NCBI GenBank assembly: GCA_026874595.1
Contig: JAPPUL010000084.1
Coordinates: 166,001 to 230,000 of the forward strand
Direction of reading: 5' to 3'
Length of the DNA stretch: 64,000 bases
DNA from: Sipunculus nudus
Lineage: Eukaryota > Annelida > Sipuncula > Golfingiida > Sipunculidae
In this document: piece after piece, positions 27,115 to 35,818 of the stretch
Layout: each line of letters opens with the position of its first letter
How positions within the stretch are numbered: position 1 is the first letter of the stretch
Program-made: the position numbers and the translations under genes
The notes under the pieces: generated by a model
What the model was told of the DNA's origin: nothing
Database searches by the model: none
What the model saw: the letters and a program-made list of their open reading frames with translations, nothing else

Positions 27115-28329
27115 ATGAAATATGAGGAATTAAACGAGGAGAATGCATGTCCTGTAAAGATGTGGACCCAGGGTGTGCCGGTTGACGAGAAGGCAAAGCA
27201 GCAGTTAATAAATACTGCAAGAATGCCTTTTGTGTATAAATGGCTTGCAGTTATGCCGGATGTGCATGTTGGGATAGGATCTACAATTGGTAGTGTTATA
27301 CCTACTAAGGGAGCAATTATTCCAGCATCGGTGGGTGTGGATATTGGGTGTGGCATGATGGCGGTTAAAACATCTTTAATTGCATCTGATTTGCCGGATA
27401 ATTTGCATGGCTTGCGTTGTGCTATTGAGAAGGCAGTACCACATGGGCGCGTTAAGCGTAGAAATAGGCGTGATACAGGGGCGTGGCATGATATTCCAAA
27501 TAAAAGCGTCTTAGCATGGAAGGATTTAGAGAAGGATTTTGGTCGTATTACGGATATAAGGCCTAAACTAAAGAATACAAATAATATTAATCATTTAGGA
27601 ACGCTTGGAACAGGGAATCATTTTATTGAAGTGTGTCTTGATGAGTCAGATGGAGTTTGGATAATGTTACATTCGGGTTCTCGTGGGGTTGGGAATGCGA
27701 TAGGTAGATACTTCATAGAACTTGCTAAGAAGGATATGCGTAAATGGATTATAAATCTGCCAGACGAAGACTTGTCTTATTTTCCTGAAGGGACGGATCA
27801 TTTTGATGAGTATGTATTTGCAGTGGAATGGGCTCAGAAGTTTGCCCGTGCAAATCGTGAAATTATGATGGCCCATATTATTGAAGCGATGCACAAAGTT
27901 ATTAAGCCTTTTTTTGCCCAGATGGAAGCAATTAATTGTCATCATAATTACGTAACTCGTGAGCATCATTATGGCGAGAATATATTTGTAACTAGAAAAG
28001 GTGCGGTACGTGCAAGGAAAGGCGATATGGGTATTATTCCGGGTAGTATGGGAGAGCGATCTTTTATTGTGCGAGGACTTGGGAATGAAGAGAGTTTTTT
28101 TAGTTGCTCTCATGGTGCAGGACGCGTTATGTCGAGGACTGAAGCTAGAAAACGTGTTTCAGTTGAAGATCACATTGAAGCGATTAAGGATGTTGAATGC
28201 CGTCGTGATGCGGGTGTGTTGGATGAAACACCTTCTGCTTACAAGGACATTGATAAGGTAATGGAAGCACAAAAAGATTTGATTGAGGTGGTATACATAC
28301 TGAAGCAGATAGTGTGTGTAAAAGGTTAA
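27115..28329 (+). CDS. rtcB: RNA-splicing ligase RtcB
   Basis: The 404-residue protein is full length and intact. Conserved RtcB motifs are present: VMPDVHVGIGSTIGSVIPT, the metal-binding Cys in SVGVDIGCGMMAV, LGTGNHFIEVC, MLHSGSRGVGN, INCHHNYV, IIPGSMGERSFIVRG and the guanylylated-His region CSHGAGRVMSR. RtcB joins 2',3'-cyclic phosphate or 3'-phosphate RNA ends to 5'-OH ends using GTP and Mn2+. In bacteria it is tied to RNA repair after damage. Neither rtcA nor an RtcR-type activator is adjacent. It stands alone, on the opposite strand from the decayed GLUG genes around it. Confidence 0.96.
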   Translation: MKYEELNEENACPVKMWTQGVPVDEKAKQQLINTARMPFVYKWLAVMPDVHVGIGSTIGSVIPTKGAIIPASVGVDIGCGMMAVKTSLIASDLPDNLHGLRCAIEKAVPHGRVKRRNRRDTGAWHDIPNKSVLAWKDLEKDFGRITDIRPKLKNTNNINHLGTLGTGNHFIEVCLDESDGVWIMLHSGSRGVGNAIGRYFIELAKKDMRKWIINLPDEDLSYFPEGTDHFDEYVFAVEWAQKFARANREIMMAHIIEAMHKVIKPFFAQMEAINCHHNYVTREHHYGENIFVTRKGAVRARKGDMGIIPGSMGERSFIVRGLGNEESFFSCSHGAGRVMSRTEARKRVSVEDHIEAIKDVECRRDAGVLDETPSAYKDIDKVMEAQKDLIEVVYILKQIVCVKG

Positions 28330-28682
28330 AGGTACTAAGAGCTAATAAGAGAGGAGAGTATGTGAATTTAGGTATTATGAATTGCTGGAATCCTCCATGC
28401 AATATTAATTAATGTGTTTTTCATATAGAGACTCTTTTGTAACGGATAAGTTCATTTGCTTACATGTATTCTTCTCAAGACTAAAACTTCTCATCCATGA
28501 TTCTTATCTAAGATTCTTAAATATTGGTATAGATATTTTCTTTATCTAAGTTTTGGTCATTGTGTCGCTACAGGCATCAACTCCGTCGAATCTTAAGCTG
28601 GAGCCTGCTCTGTCGAGACAGCGGCGGTGCCCGCTCCATCGAGCTTCGCCTCTTCCTCTGCCTAGTAAGACAATTTATGCCT
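28330..28682. other. Intergenic region with a short GC-rich island
   Basis: Mostly AT-rich. Around 28585-28665 base composition rises sharply and contains the small palindrome CTGTCGAGACAG. No gene is supported; frames here are shadows or lie beyond the stop of the GLUG remnant. Confidence 0.45.
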
Positions 28683-30058
28683 TTACGGTTGCCATAAAAG
28701 CTTTGGCCATTTTCGATCACTAATGAATATCCACACGGCGTCGGCTCTGCCAAACTTCCAGCTCGTATCATTAAACTTCTTTTTTGTAATTTCTGTTGTT
28801 GCTAACGCTTCTACAGCTCTACCTCCCACCCCGACTGGCTTAAGACCCGTCCTGTCCAAGCAGAAACTGTTTTATATTGTGCCGTCATTGAATCCAACAA
28901 GGCACTTTTGCCGTCTCCCCAGTTGCATTAACAGCTCCAGTTGCGTAGCTGTTTGTTATTTTAGTCTTATGCAGGTTATCTCCAACAAGGCTGCTGACTT
29001 TTGCCGTCTCTCCAGTTGCATTAACAGCTCCAGTTGCGTAGCTGTTTGTTATTTTAGTCTTATGCAGGTTATCTCCAACAAGGCTGCTGACTTTTGCCGT
29101 CTCTCCAGTTGCATTAACAGCTCCAGTTGCGTAGCTGTTTGTTATTTTAGTCTTATGCAGGTTATCTCCAACAAGGCTGCTGACTTTTGCCGTCTCTCCA
29201 GTTGCATTAACAGCTCCAGTTGCGTAGCTGTTTGTTATTTTAGTCTTATGCAGGTTATCTCCAACAAGGCTGCCGACTTTTGCCGTCTCCCCAGTTGCAT
29301 TAACAGCTCCAGTTGCGTAGCTGTTTGTTATTTTAGTCTTATGCAGGTTATCTCCAACAAGGCTGCCGACTTTTGCCGTCTCCCCAGTTGCATTAACAGC
29401 TCCAGTTGCGTAGCTGTTTGTTATTTTAGTCTTATGCAGGTTATCTCCAACAAGGCTGCCGACTTTTGCCGTCTCCCCAGTTGCATTAACAGCTCCAGTT
29501 GCGTAGCTGTTTTCTATTATCCCGCCATTATAGCCAGCAAGACCGCATGTTTTTGAGTTATGGTTAAGTTTAAACTTTATTTGCACTCATATCCCTTTTC
29601 CATAGCTATTTTGTATTGTGCCGCCCTTATAATTCAATCCAACAAGACCGCCGACTCTTGCACCCTCTACTTTTATGTCAGTTCCAGTAGGCACATCCAC
29701 CTTTTCTATAGTGCCATTATTCACCTTAGCAAGTACTCCCATTGCCTGTAGCAAGCACTTACATCTACTTCAAGCTTTATCTTTAAATCCCTGACTTGGG
29801 CAATTTCTTCTATTGCCGCTATGAGCCCAACAGCACATCATGAAAACGAGTTTATCGTTAGCGTCTTTACCTGGCCAGATTTCCCTTAAAGGCATCTATA
29901 TTCGCCCTCTTCTTACTGGCTCCACATGTTTGTCTATTTTCTTGTCCGTCTGCCCATGCTTGTTAGGCTTCTCCTGTTGGTTTTCTAGGCTGTCCTGACA
30001 CTTTTCCAGCCTTACTGCAGCCAAGCAAAAACATAATACTAGATAAAATCAAGAGCAA
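28683..30058 (-). pseudogene. GLUG-repeat lipoprotein with seven 93-base repeats, broken outside the repeats
   Basis: The N-terminal end is a lipoprotein signal (LLLILSSIMFLLGCSKAG) that now has only a TTG as a possible start and stops after about 30 codons. Further in, VGGLVGLNYKGGTIQNSYGK is a GLUG repeat. The open frame 29586-28885 then carries seven near-identical 31-residue repeats with core NSYATGAVNATGETAKV and SLVGDNLHKTKIT. Past the repeats another frame gives the usual C-terminus, TSWKFGRADAVWIFISDR then PKLLWQP and a stop at 28683. Breaks lie on both sides of the repeat block while the repeats stay open. A large surface repeat protein is the probable ancestor. Confidence 0.65.
28905..29510. 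repeat. Tandem array of seven 93-base units
   Basis: The word AGTTGCATTAACAGCTCC recurs at 28921, 29014, 29107, 29200, 29293, 29386 and 29479, exactly 93 bases apart. Units differ by only a few C/T changes (GCTGCTGACT or GCTGCCGACT; CTCTCC or CTCCCC). Each unit encodes 31 residues of the GLUG protein on the minus strand. Confidence 0.97.
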
Positions 30059-30190
30059 TAATAATTATACTAATATTTACTGGCTCGTTTGACAGAGCAT
30101 GTTGATATCGTATTTAATGTCAGAAGGCTCGTGGCAGCATCAAAGATATGTTGCCTATATAGTATATTATTTTGATGGACATATTCATTG

Positions 30191-31111
30191 TTATTTACTT
30201 ATTTTTAAAATGACATTGCCTTTTTTTCGCCCTGTATCTACATATTTGTGCCCTTCAACTACATCTTTTAAAAGATAAGTTTTATCTATATTAGCTTTGA
30301 TTTTGCCTTTTTCAAAAAGTGTTTTTAGTAACTTAACTTGTCTTTTTGTTTCTTTTGCAACATCAAATCCTCCAACAGTAAAATATTTTCCACCCTTTTT
30401 AAGTATATTAATAGCTTCTTTCTTTTTCGTCTTTCCAACGGCGTCAAAGACAATATCAAATTTCTCATTCAATTTACTATAATCTTGTTCAGAGTATACC
30501 ACAATCTCATCACTCCCTAGAGCTTTAACCAATTCAACACCATCCCTACTACAAACCGACTTAACATGTGCATTATAATATTTTGCAATTTCCAAAGCTG
30601 CCACTCCTACTGAACCGGTTGCACCATAAATAAGTATTTTTGGACTTGGTATTGAGTCTATACCTGCCTTCTTAAGAAAATATATGGCTGTCATCCCACC
30701 AAATAAAATAGCTGCCGCCTCATCATAAGAAGCTGTTTTGGGTTTAAAACATAATACCGCTGTATCCCGTAGAGTAATATACTCAGAGTGTGCACCGAGT
30801 TTAAATCCGCAGCTTCCAAATACTTCATCACCAGCTTTAAATATCTTAACGTTTTTACCTACTTCTTCTATAACCCCCGAGAACGTAGTTCCCAAAATGC
30901 CTTCTCTTGGCCTTCTAAAACCAAATATTAATCTAATCACAATTCTTAAAAACCATGCGGCTTGTAATCCCCGAACACGAACATCTCCAGAGTTAATAGA
31001 AGCTGACATAACTTTTATTAATACTTCATTATCTTTTGGTTTGGGCTTCTTCAGTTCCATAATTTTAAGCACGTCTGGATCACCATATTTTGTACAAACT
31101 ACTGCCTTCAT
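30191..31111 (-). CDS. Zinc-independent medium-chain alcohol dehydrogenase / quinone oxidoreductase family
   Basis: This 306-residue protein has the MDR fold. The N-terminal GroES-like domain includes KPKPKDNEVLIKVMSASINSGDVRV and GTTFSGVIEEVGKNV. The Rossmann motif IYGATGSVGVAALEIAKYY, then the C-terminal VVEGHKYVDTGRKKGNVIL, complete it. The structural-zinc Cys cluster of classical alcohol dehydrogenases is absent, as in quinone oxidoreductase and related enoyl reductases. It reduces some carbonyl or quinone with NAD(P)H; the substrate cannot be read. It is a single gene with a short AT-rich promoter region before it. Confidence 0.85.
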   Translation of the reverse strand: MKAVVCTKYGDPDVLKIMELKKPKPKDNEVLIKVMSASINSGDVRVRGLQAAWFLRIVIRLIFGFRRPREGILGTTFSGVIEEVGKNVKIFKAGDEVFGSCGFKLGAHSEYITLRDTAVLCFKPKTASYDEAAAILFGGMTAIYFLKKAGIDSIPSPKILIYGATGSVGVAALEIAKYYNAHVKSVCSRDGVELVKALGSDEIVVYSEQDYSKLNEKFDIVFDAVGKTKKKEAINILKKGGKYFTVGGFDVAKETKRQVKLLKTLFEKGKIKANIDKTYLLKDVVEGHKYVDTGRKKGNVILKISK

Positions 31112-31352
31112 TATCTATTCCTTGTATTTATTCATGGCTTTTATTAATTTAATATTACAATTCTAATATTTTGCAAGTATTTATACAATGCAAGTTCCAA
31201 AAAGTAGGATGATAAATTTAAATCAAGTGTTGTTGTTGCATCAAGTGTCAAGATAGCATAATTTAGTTATATTAAATAACTAGTTATTTAGATAATGCTA
31301 GAAAAATTATAAGGCTAGCATTTATTACTTGAGAATTTAGGAGACTATATAA
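31112..31352. other. Divergent promoter region
   Basis: Both flanking genes start here in opposite directions. The sequence is AT-rich with no gene; I cannot assign promoters firmly. Confidence 0.35.
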
Positions 31353-31682
31353 ATGGCAGGATACTATATAATAAATTATGACTTGAATGCAAATGATAAG
31401 TCGTATAACGATATAGAAGAAGATATAAAAGCTTACGTTAAACAAGATCAGGAAATAGAAGATGAGGTAATAAAAGACAACACTAATCCATATATTAAAA
31501 AAATAAATCCAACAACATATATAATATTAGCAAACGATAGCAGCGAAAAGATTAGAGATGTACTTGAAAAGCATATCAAGTTTAATGATCAAACTTTGTT
31601 TGTTGGTGAGATTAATCTTTCGTATGCCTCTTGGGCAACTGGAGAAAGCTCTTTGCATGAATGGTTAGCAAAGCGTACATAG
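31353..31682 (+). CDS. SinR/Cas2-like small ferredoxin-fold protein
   Basis: The 109 residues start AGYYIINYDLNANDKSYNDIEE, which resembles the first strand and helix of SinR-family and Cas2/VapD-like proteins. TTYIILANDSSEKIRDVLEK and DQTLFVGEINLSYASW match the later strands, which in the family read as a W/T-IV strand, an IRD helix and a DxLxV strand. A charged insert of about 20 residues sits between them. Family members are small RNA- or DNA-related proteins, often in defence or mobile islands. It lies 128 bases before a single-chain restriction-modification gene on the same strand. No cas genes or CRISPR repeats are near. The catalytic state is unknown. Confidence 0.5.
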   Translation: MAGYYIINYDLNANDKSYNDIEEDIKAYVKQDQEIEDEVIKDNTNPYIKKINPTTYIILANDSSEKIRDVLEKHIKFNDQTLFVGEINLSYASWATGESSLHEWLAKRT

Positions 31683-31810
31683 CAGTAAGTAAAAAGCTAT
31701 AAGAGATTCTGGTGTAGTTATCTTCTACCTTTTGTGCAAAAACAATCACAACTCCTTGAAAGTAGTATATTAGACTAAAAGTAAATTTATGTATTTTTAA
31801 GGAGGTGCAT

Positions 31811-34800
31811 ATGGATCGCATAAGCAAGTACATAAAAGGAATACAAAGGGAATATAGTGCCCAAACAACAGAACATTCATTAAGACATATCCTAAAAGAA
31901 TTAATTCAAACATATAGTGACAAAAACCTTACTGCTATAAACGAACCTGGCCGAATCAAAACAAATGAAAAGCATTCAATAGCCCCCGACTTCCTAATTA
32001 AGAGAAATGATATAGAAATAGGCTGTGTTGAAACCAAAAATATTGGCAAAGACCTAAAAGCCAAAGAATACAAAGAGCAATTTAGTATTTACAAAAAAAC
32101 GTTCTCAAATCTTCTTATAACTGACTATATCCGTTTTGAACACTATCTTTCTGGCGAGTTAAAAAGTAGAATAGAAATAGCAAGAGTTACGAATGGCAAG
32201 ATAGAAGTGATTAAAGAAAACCAAGATCACTTTAAAATCCTAATGGAAGGCTTTTGTAATTACAAAGGATACAGCATAAGCTCGTCATACACGCTTGCAA
32301 AACACATGGCATCTCGCACAAGACTATTTGCTAAAATACTTTATGACACACTAGATGAGGACATAAAAACTAAAAATAAAAGTGTTTTACTTGGACAATA
32401 TGAAAGCTTTAAAAAAAACCTTATCCCGGATATGAAAACAAAGGGTTTTTCTGATATCTATGCCCAAACAATAAGTTATGGGATGCTTTGGGCACATATG
32501 GTTGACCCAGTTAAAGGGAAGTTCTCTAAAGAACGAGCAAATCTTGTAATCCCGTCAAGCATCCCATTTTTGGATGGACTATTTAAACACATATCAAGTC
32601 ACGACTTTGACGAGCGGATAAATTGGGTTGTAGAATCACTTACAGAGCTTTTTGGTGTTACGGATTTACATAATATTCTGGATGATTTTAGGAAGGATAG
32701 GGGAGAAAACGACGCATTAATAGACTTTTACGAGCGATTTTTGGGAGAGTATGATAGCGCTTTAAGGAAAGTGCGTGGAGTTTGGTATACGCCAAAACCC
32801 GTAGTTGATTTTATAGTACGTTCAGTTGATAATATACTTTGTACTGATTTTAAGATGGAAGGTCTTTCTGATGCAAGTAAAAGAGGGGACTATCACAAAG
32901 TACAAATCCTTGACCCAGCGGCAGGCACGGGAACATTTTTGGCATCAGTAGTTAAATATATTTATGATACTAAGTTTAAGAATATGCAAGGAGTTTGGAG
33001 TTCTTATGTAAAGGAGCATCTGATACCACGTTTAAATGGGTTTGAGATACTGATGGCAAGTTATGCGATGGCCCATTTGCATCTTTATTTGCTATTTGAG
33101 CTAAAGACAGGTTTTAGACTTCCAAGCACAAGTCGTTTTAAAATATATCTAACTAACGCGCTTTTTGAAGGAGGAGAGGAGCAACTTGACTTAGAGTTTG
33201 CACCATGGTTTAGTGAGGAGGTAAACGAGGCAAATAAAATAAAACGCAAAACTCCGCTTATGGTGGTACTGGGCAATCCACCCTATAGCATAAGTACACA
33301 AAACAAAGGACAGAGGATAACGAATTTAATTAAAGATTATAAATATGGTCTTAATGAGAAAAAACTTAATTTAGATGATGATTATATAAAGTTTATCCGT
33401 TATGGCCAGCATTTAATAGACAAGAATGAAGAAGGTATTTTAGCATATATATCAAACAATAGTTTCCTTGATGGGATTACTCACCGACAGATGAGAAAGT
33501 CGCTTTTGGAGAGTTTTGATAAGATATATATATTAGACTTACATGGGAGTGCTCGTAAGAAGGAAGTATGCCCGGATGGAACAAAGGATGAGAACGTATT
33601 TGACATAATGCAGGGTGTTAGTATAAATATATTTGTAAAGACGACTAACAACAAAAGTCTTGCAACTGTGTATCATTCTGAGTTATGGGGCAAGCGAGAT
33701 GTAAAATTTGAAGAGCTTGATAAGTCTAATTTAGATAGTGTAAAGTGGAATGAATTAGAAAAGAGGGCGCCATATTACTTTTTCGTACCGAAAGATTTTA
33801 GTTTGCAAGGGGAATACGATAAAGGATTTAAATTAAATGAGCTTTTTAAAATTTATAGTTCTGGAATAGAAACACAAAATGATAAACTATGTATACATTA
33901 TGGAAAGGATACAATCCGTACATTTCTACAAGATATTACTACCTTTGGGAAAGATGAAGTCAAGAGAAAATACAATATTACAAAAGAAAGTAGAGATTGG
34001 AAATCAGAGTTAGCTTACGCAGATTTAAAAAATAATAACCCTAAAATAGTAAAGATCGCATATAGACCGTTTGATTACAGATATACGGCATACACGGGGA
34101 AGACTAAAGGTTTTATGGGGAGACCAGGATATAAAGTCATGAGACACATGCTAGTAGGGGAGAATGTTGGGCTAGTATGTTCAAAACAATTAAATACTAA
34201 TAACTTTAAACATATAAGTATAACAAAGCATATCTGGGAAAGAGGAGGGATTTCAGCAGTAACAAGTGAGAATGGTTATATATTCCCATTATATCTTTAT
34301 CCGGATGATGGGCTTGGCAGAGAACCTAACCTAAGTATGAAAATAGCCAGTAAGATAGCGAGTATAGTGAACTTAACTTTTACAAAGGAGAAGCAAGACG
34401 ATGAGACAACATTTGCTCCGATAGATATTCTAGATTACATTTATGCTTTATTGCACAGTCCAAAATATAGGAGTAAATATAAAGAGTTTTTAAGAATAGA
34501 TTTCCCGAGGGTGCCCTATCCGAATGATAGAGAATACTTTATGGAACTTGTAAGGTATGGAAAAGAGCTTAGAAAGAGCCATTTGCTTGAAGAGGTTGCG
34601 GTTAATGCTGAGATATCGTTTCCGATTGAAAATGGTTGTTTTGTAGATAGAGCAAGGTTTGAGGAGGCAGATGGAATAAGCCGAGTATATATAAACAAAG
34701 AGCAATATTTTGAAGGGGTAGGGAAGGGAGTGTGGGAATTTTATATAGGAGGCTACCAGCCTGCAAAGAAGTGGTTAAAAGACAGGGAAGGGAGAGAGCT

Positions 34801-34903
34801 TACATATGAGGATATTATGCATTACATGAAAGTGATAAAAGCCATTATTAAAACAAAAGAGCTTATGTCTAAAATAGATTTGCTATTAAAGATTTGCTAT
34901 TAA
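31811..34903 (+). CDS. Single-chain type ISP/IIG-like restriction-modification enzyme
   Basis: A protein of about 1030 residues combining nuclease and methyltransferase. The N-terminal nuclease has a PD...ExK pattern (SIAPDFLIK, then GCVETKNIGKDL). The central N6-adenine methyltransferase has motif I ILDPAAGTGTFLASVVKYI and motif IV VVLGNPPYSISTQNKG. The C-terminal part (about 700-1030) would be the target-recognition domain and includes the conserved FDYRYTAYTGKTKG. No clear SF2 helicase Walker motif is seen between nuclease and methyltransferase, so it is closer to Eco57I/type IIG or a reduced type ISP enzyme. Start ATG 31811 follows AAGGAGG by five bases. The frame is intact; cutting and methylation would use one polypeptide. 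Confidence 0.85.
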   Translation: MDRISKYIKGIQREYSAQTTEHSLRHILKELIQTYSDKNLTAINEPGRIKTNEKHSIAPDFLIKRNDIEIGCVETKNIGKDLKAKEYKEQFSIYKKTFSNLLITDYIRFEHYLSGELKSRIEIARVTNGKIEVIKENQDHFKILMEGFCNYKGYSISSSYTLAKHMASRTRLFAKILYDTLDEDIKTKNKSVLLGQYESFKKNLIPDMKTKGFSDIYAQTISYGMLWAHMVDPVKGKFSKERANLVIPSSIPFLDGLFKHISSHDFDERINWVVESLTELFGVTDLHNILDDFRKDRGENDALIDFYERFLGEYDSALRKVRGVWYTPKPVVDFIVRSVDNILCTDFKMEGLSDASKRGDYHKVQILDPAAGTGTFLASVVKYIYDTKFKNMQGVWSSYVKEHLIPRLNGFEILMASYAMAHLHLYLLFELKTGFRLPSTSRFKIYLTNALFEGGEEQLDLEFAPWFSEEVNEANKIKRKTPLMVVLGNPPYSISTQNKGQRITNLIKDYKYGLNEKKLNLDDDYIKFIRYGQHLIDKNEEGILAYISNNSFLDGITHRQMRKSLLESFDKIYILDLHGSARKKEVCPDGTKDENVFDIMQGVSINIFVKTTNNKSLATVYHSELWGKRDVKFEELDKSNLDSVKWNELEKRAPYYFFVPKDFSLQGEYDKGFKLNELFKIYSSGIETQNDKLCIHYGKDTIRTFLQDITTFGKDEVKRKYNITKESRDWKSELAYADLKNNNPKIVKIAYRPFDYRYTAYTGKTKGFMGRPGYKVMRHMLVGENVGLVCSKQLNTNNFKHISITKHIWERGGISAVTSENGYIFPLYLYPDDGLGREPNLSMKIASKIASIVNLTFTKEKQDDETTFAPIDILDYIYALLHSPKYRSKYKEFLRIDFPRVPYPNDREYFMELVRYGKELRKSHLLEEVAVNAEISFPIENGCFVDRARFEEADGISRVYINKEQYFEGVGKGVWEFYIGGYQPAKKWLKDREGRELTYEDIMHYMKVIKAIIKTKELMSKIDLLLKICY

Positions 34904-34963
34904 AAGGAATGAAAAAGTACCAAAAGGCTTTAGAAGTATGTACTATTTATAAATAGCTATATT

Positions 34964-35773
34964 ATGAGAATGGATAAAATGAATAAAATGGATAAAATGA
35001 ATAAAATGAATAAAATGAATAAAATGAATAAAGTGAATAAAGTGAATAAAGTGATATTATGTATCTTTTTTATCTTCTTTTTGAAGGGAGTATGTTTTGG
35101 TTATATAGAAGATTATGGGAAGCTATTATCTAAATATACAAAGTATGGGATAAAAGAGGGGATAGGGAGTGTAGTTGTTGATTATGCGGGGTGGGGTAGG
35201 GACAAGCTTCATAAGAGAGTGATGGAAGATCTTGTTAAGATGCAAGTAAAAGGTTTAAGAGGTAATTTAAAGAAAGCGTTTTGGATAAATGCCTATAATA
35301 TACTAACAATAGATTTAATATTAAGGAGTGGGGAGAAAGAAAGCATTAAAAATCAGAGTGTAGGAGGAATAAGTCCTTGGGATAAGTATAGCTGGCGTAT
35401 AGGGGATAGGTCTTATACGTTAAATGAAATAGAACATAAGATATTGGTACCGCTTGGCGATCCTCGGATTCATTTTGTACTAAACTGTGGTGCATTATCT
35501 TGTCCTGATTTACGTAGGAGTCCTTATAAAGCGGATAAATTGGAAAGACAGCTTGAAGAGCAAAGTAAGAGGTTTTTAAATGATACTGTAAAGGGGGTTA
35601 GATTTGTAAGAGGAGGAGGAGCGTATATATCTGAGATATTCAGATGGTATTCAGATGATTTTGGAGGGAGTGTAGGGGTAATGCGTTTTATAGTAGAGCG
35701 TATTAATCTAGGAGGAGGTAAGTTTAGTATAAGGGGATATATTCCTTACAACTGGGGATTGAACGACAACTAA
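34964..35773 (+). CDS. Secreted DUF547 protein with repetitive N-terminus
   Basis: The C-terminal 220 residues match DUF547: KKAFWINAYNILTIDLIL, then a Gly-rich turn and RIHFVLNCGALSCPDLR, with the conserved Asn, Cys and His. Function is unknown; the family is often exported. A signal-like hydrophobic segment, VILCIFFIFFLKGVCFG, follows an unusual N-terminus made of nine or so MNK/MDK triplets encoded by a 9-base microsatellite. Any of several ATG codons in the repeat could start translation in the same frame. It is the first gene of a plus-strand run with selO, multicopper oxidase and cytochrome c. Confidence 0.8.
   Translation: MRMDKMNKMDKMNKMNKMNKMNKVNKVNKVILCIFFIFFLKGVCFGYIEDYGKLLSKYTKYGIKEGIGSVVVDYAGWGRDKLHKRVMEDLVKMQVKGLRGNLKKAFWINAYNILTIDLILRSGEKESIKNQSVGGISPWDKYSWRIGDRSYTLNEIEHKILVPLGDPRIHFVLNCGALSCPDLRRSPYKADKLERQLEEQSKRFLNDTVKGVRFVRGGGAYISEIFRWYSDDFGGSVGVMRFIVERINLGGGKFSIRGYIPYNWGLNDN
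34970..35050. repeat. 9-base tandem repeat (ATGAATAAA-type), about nine units
   Basis: Units ATGGATAAA, ATGAATAAA and GTGAATAAA follow in series at the 5' end of the DUF547 gene. As the unit is 9 bases, gain or loss of units keeps the frame and only changes the number of MNK triplets and of possible starts. Confidence 0.95.
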
Positions 35774-35818
35774 AGGCTAAGAGTAGGTAAATTAATATTA
35801 GAGGGGTAAAAAATAGAT

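Noticed and set aside
28723-29556. Plus-strand 277-codon frame with repeated SSCVAVCYFSLMQVI-type peptide
   Set aside because: It is the antisense shadow of the 93-base repeats of the GLUG gene; the minus strand carries the recognised GLUG motif and family C-terminus.
31353-31682. True Cas2 of a CRISPR locus
   Set aside because: No cas1, no repeat array and a SinR-like sequence; only the fold resemblance is kept.
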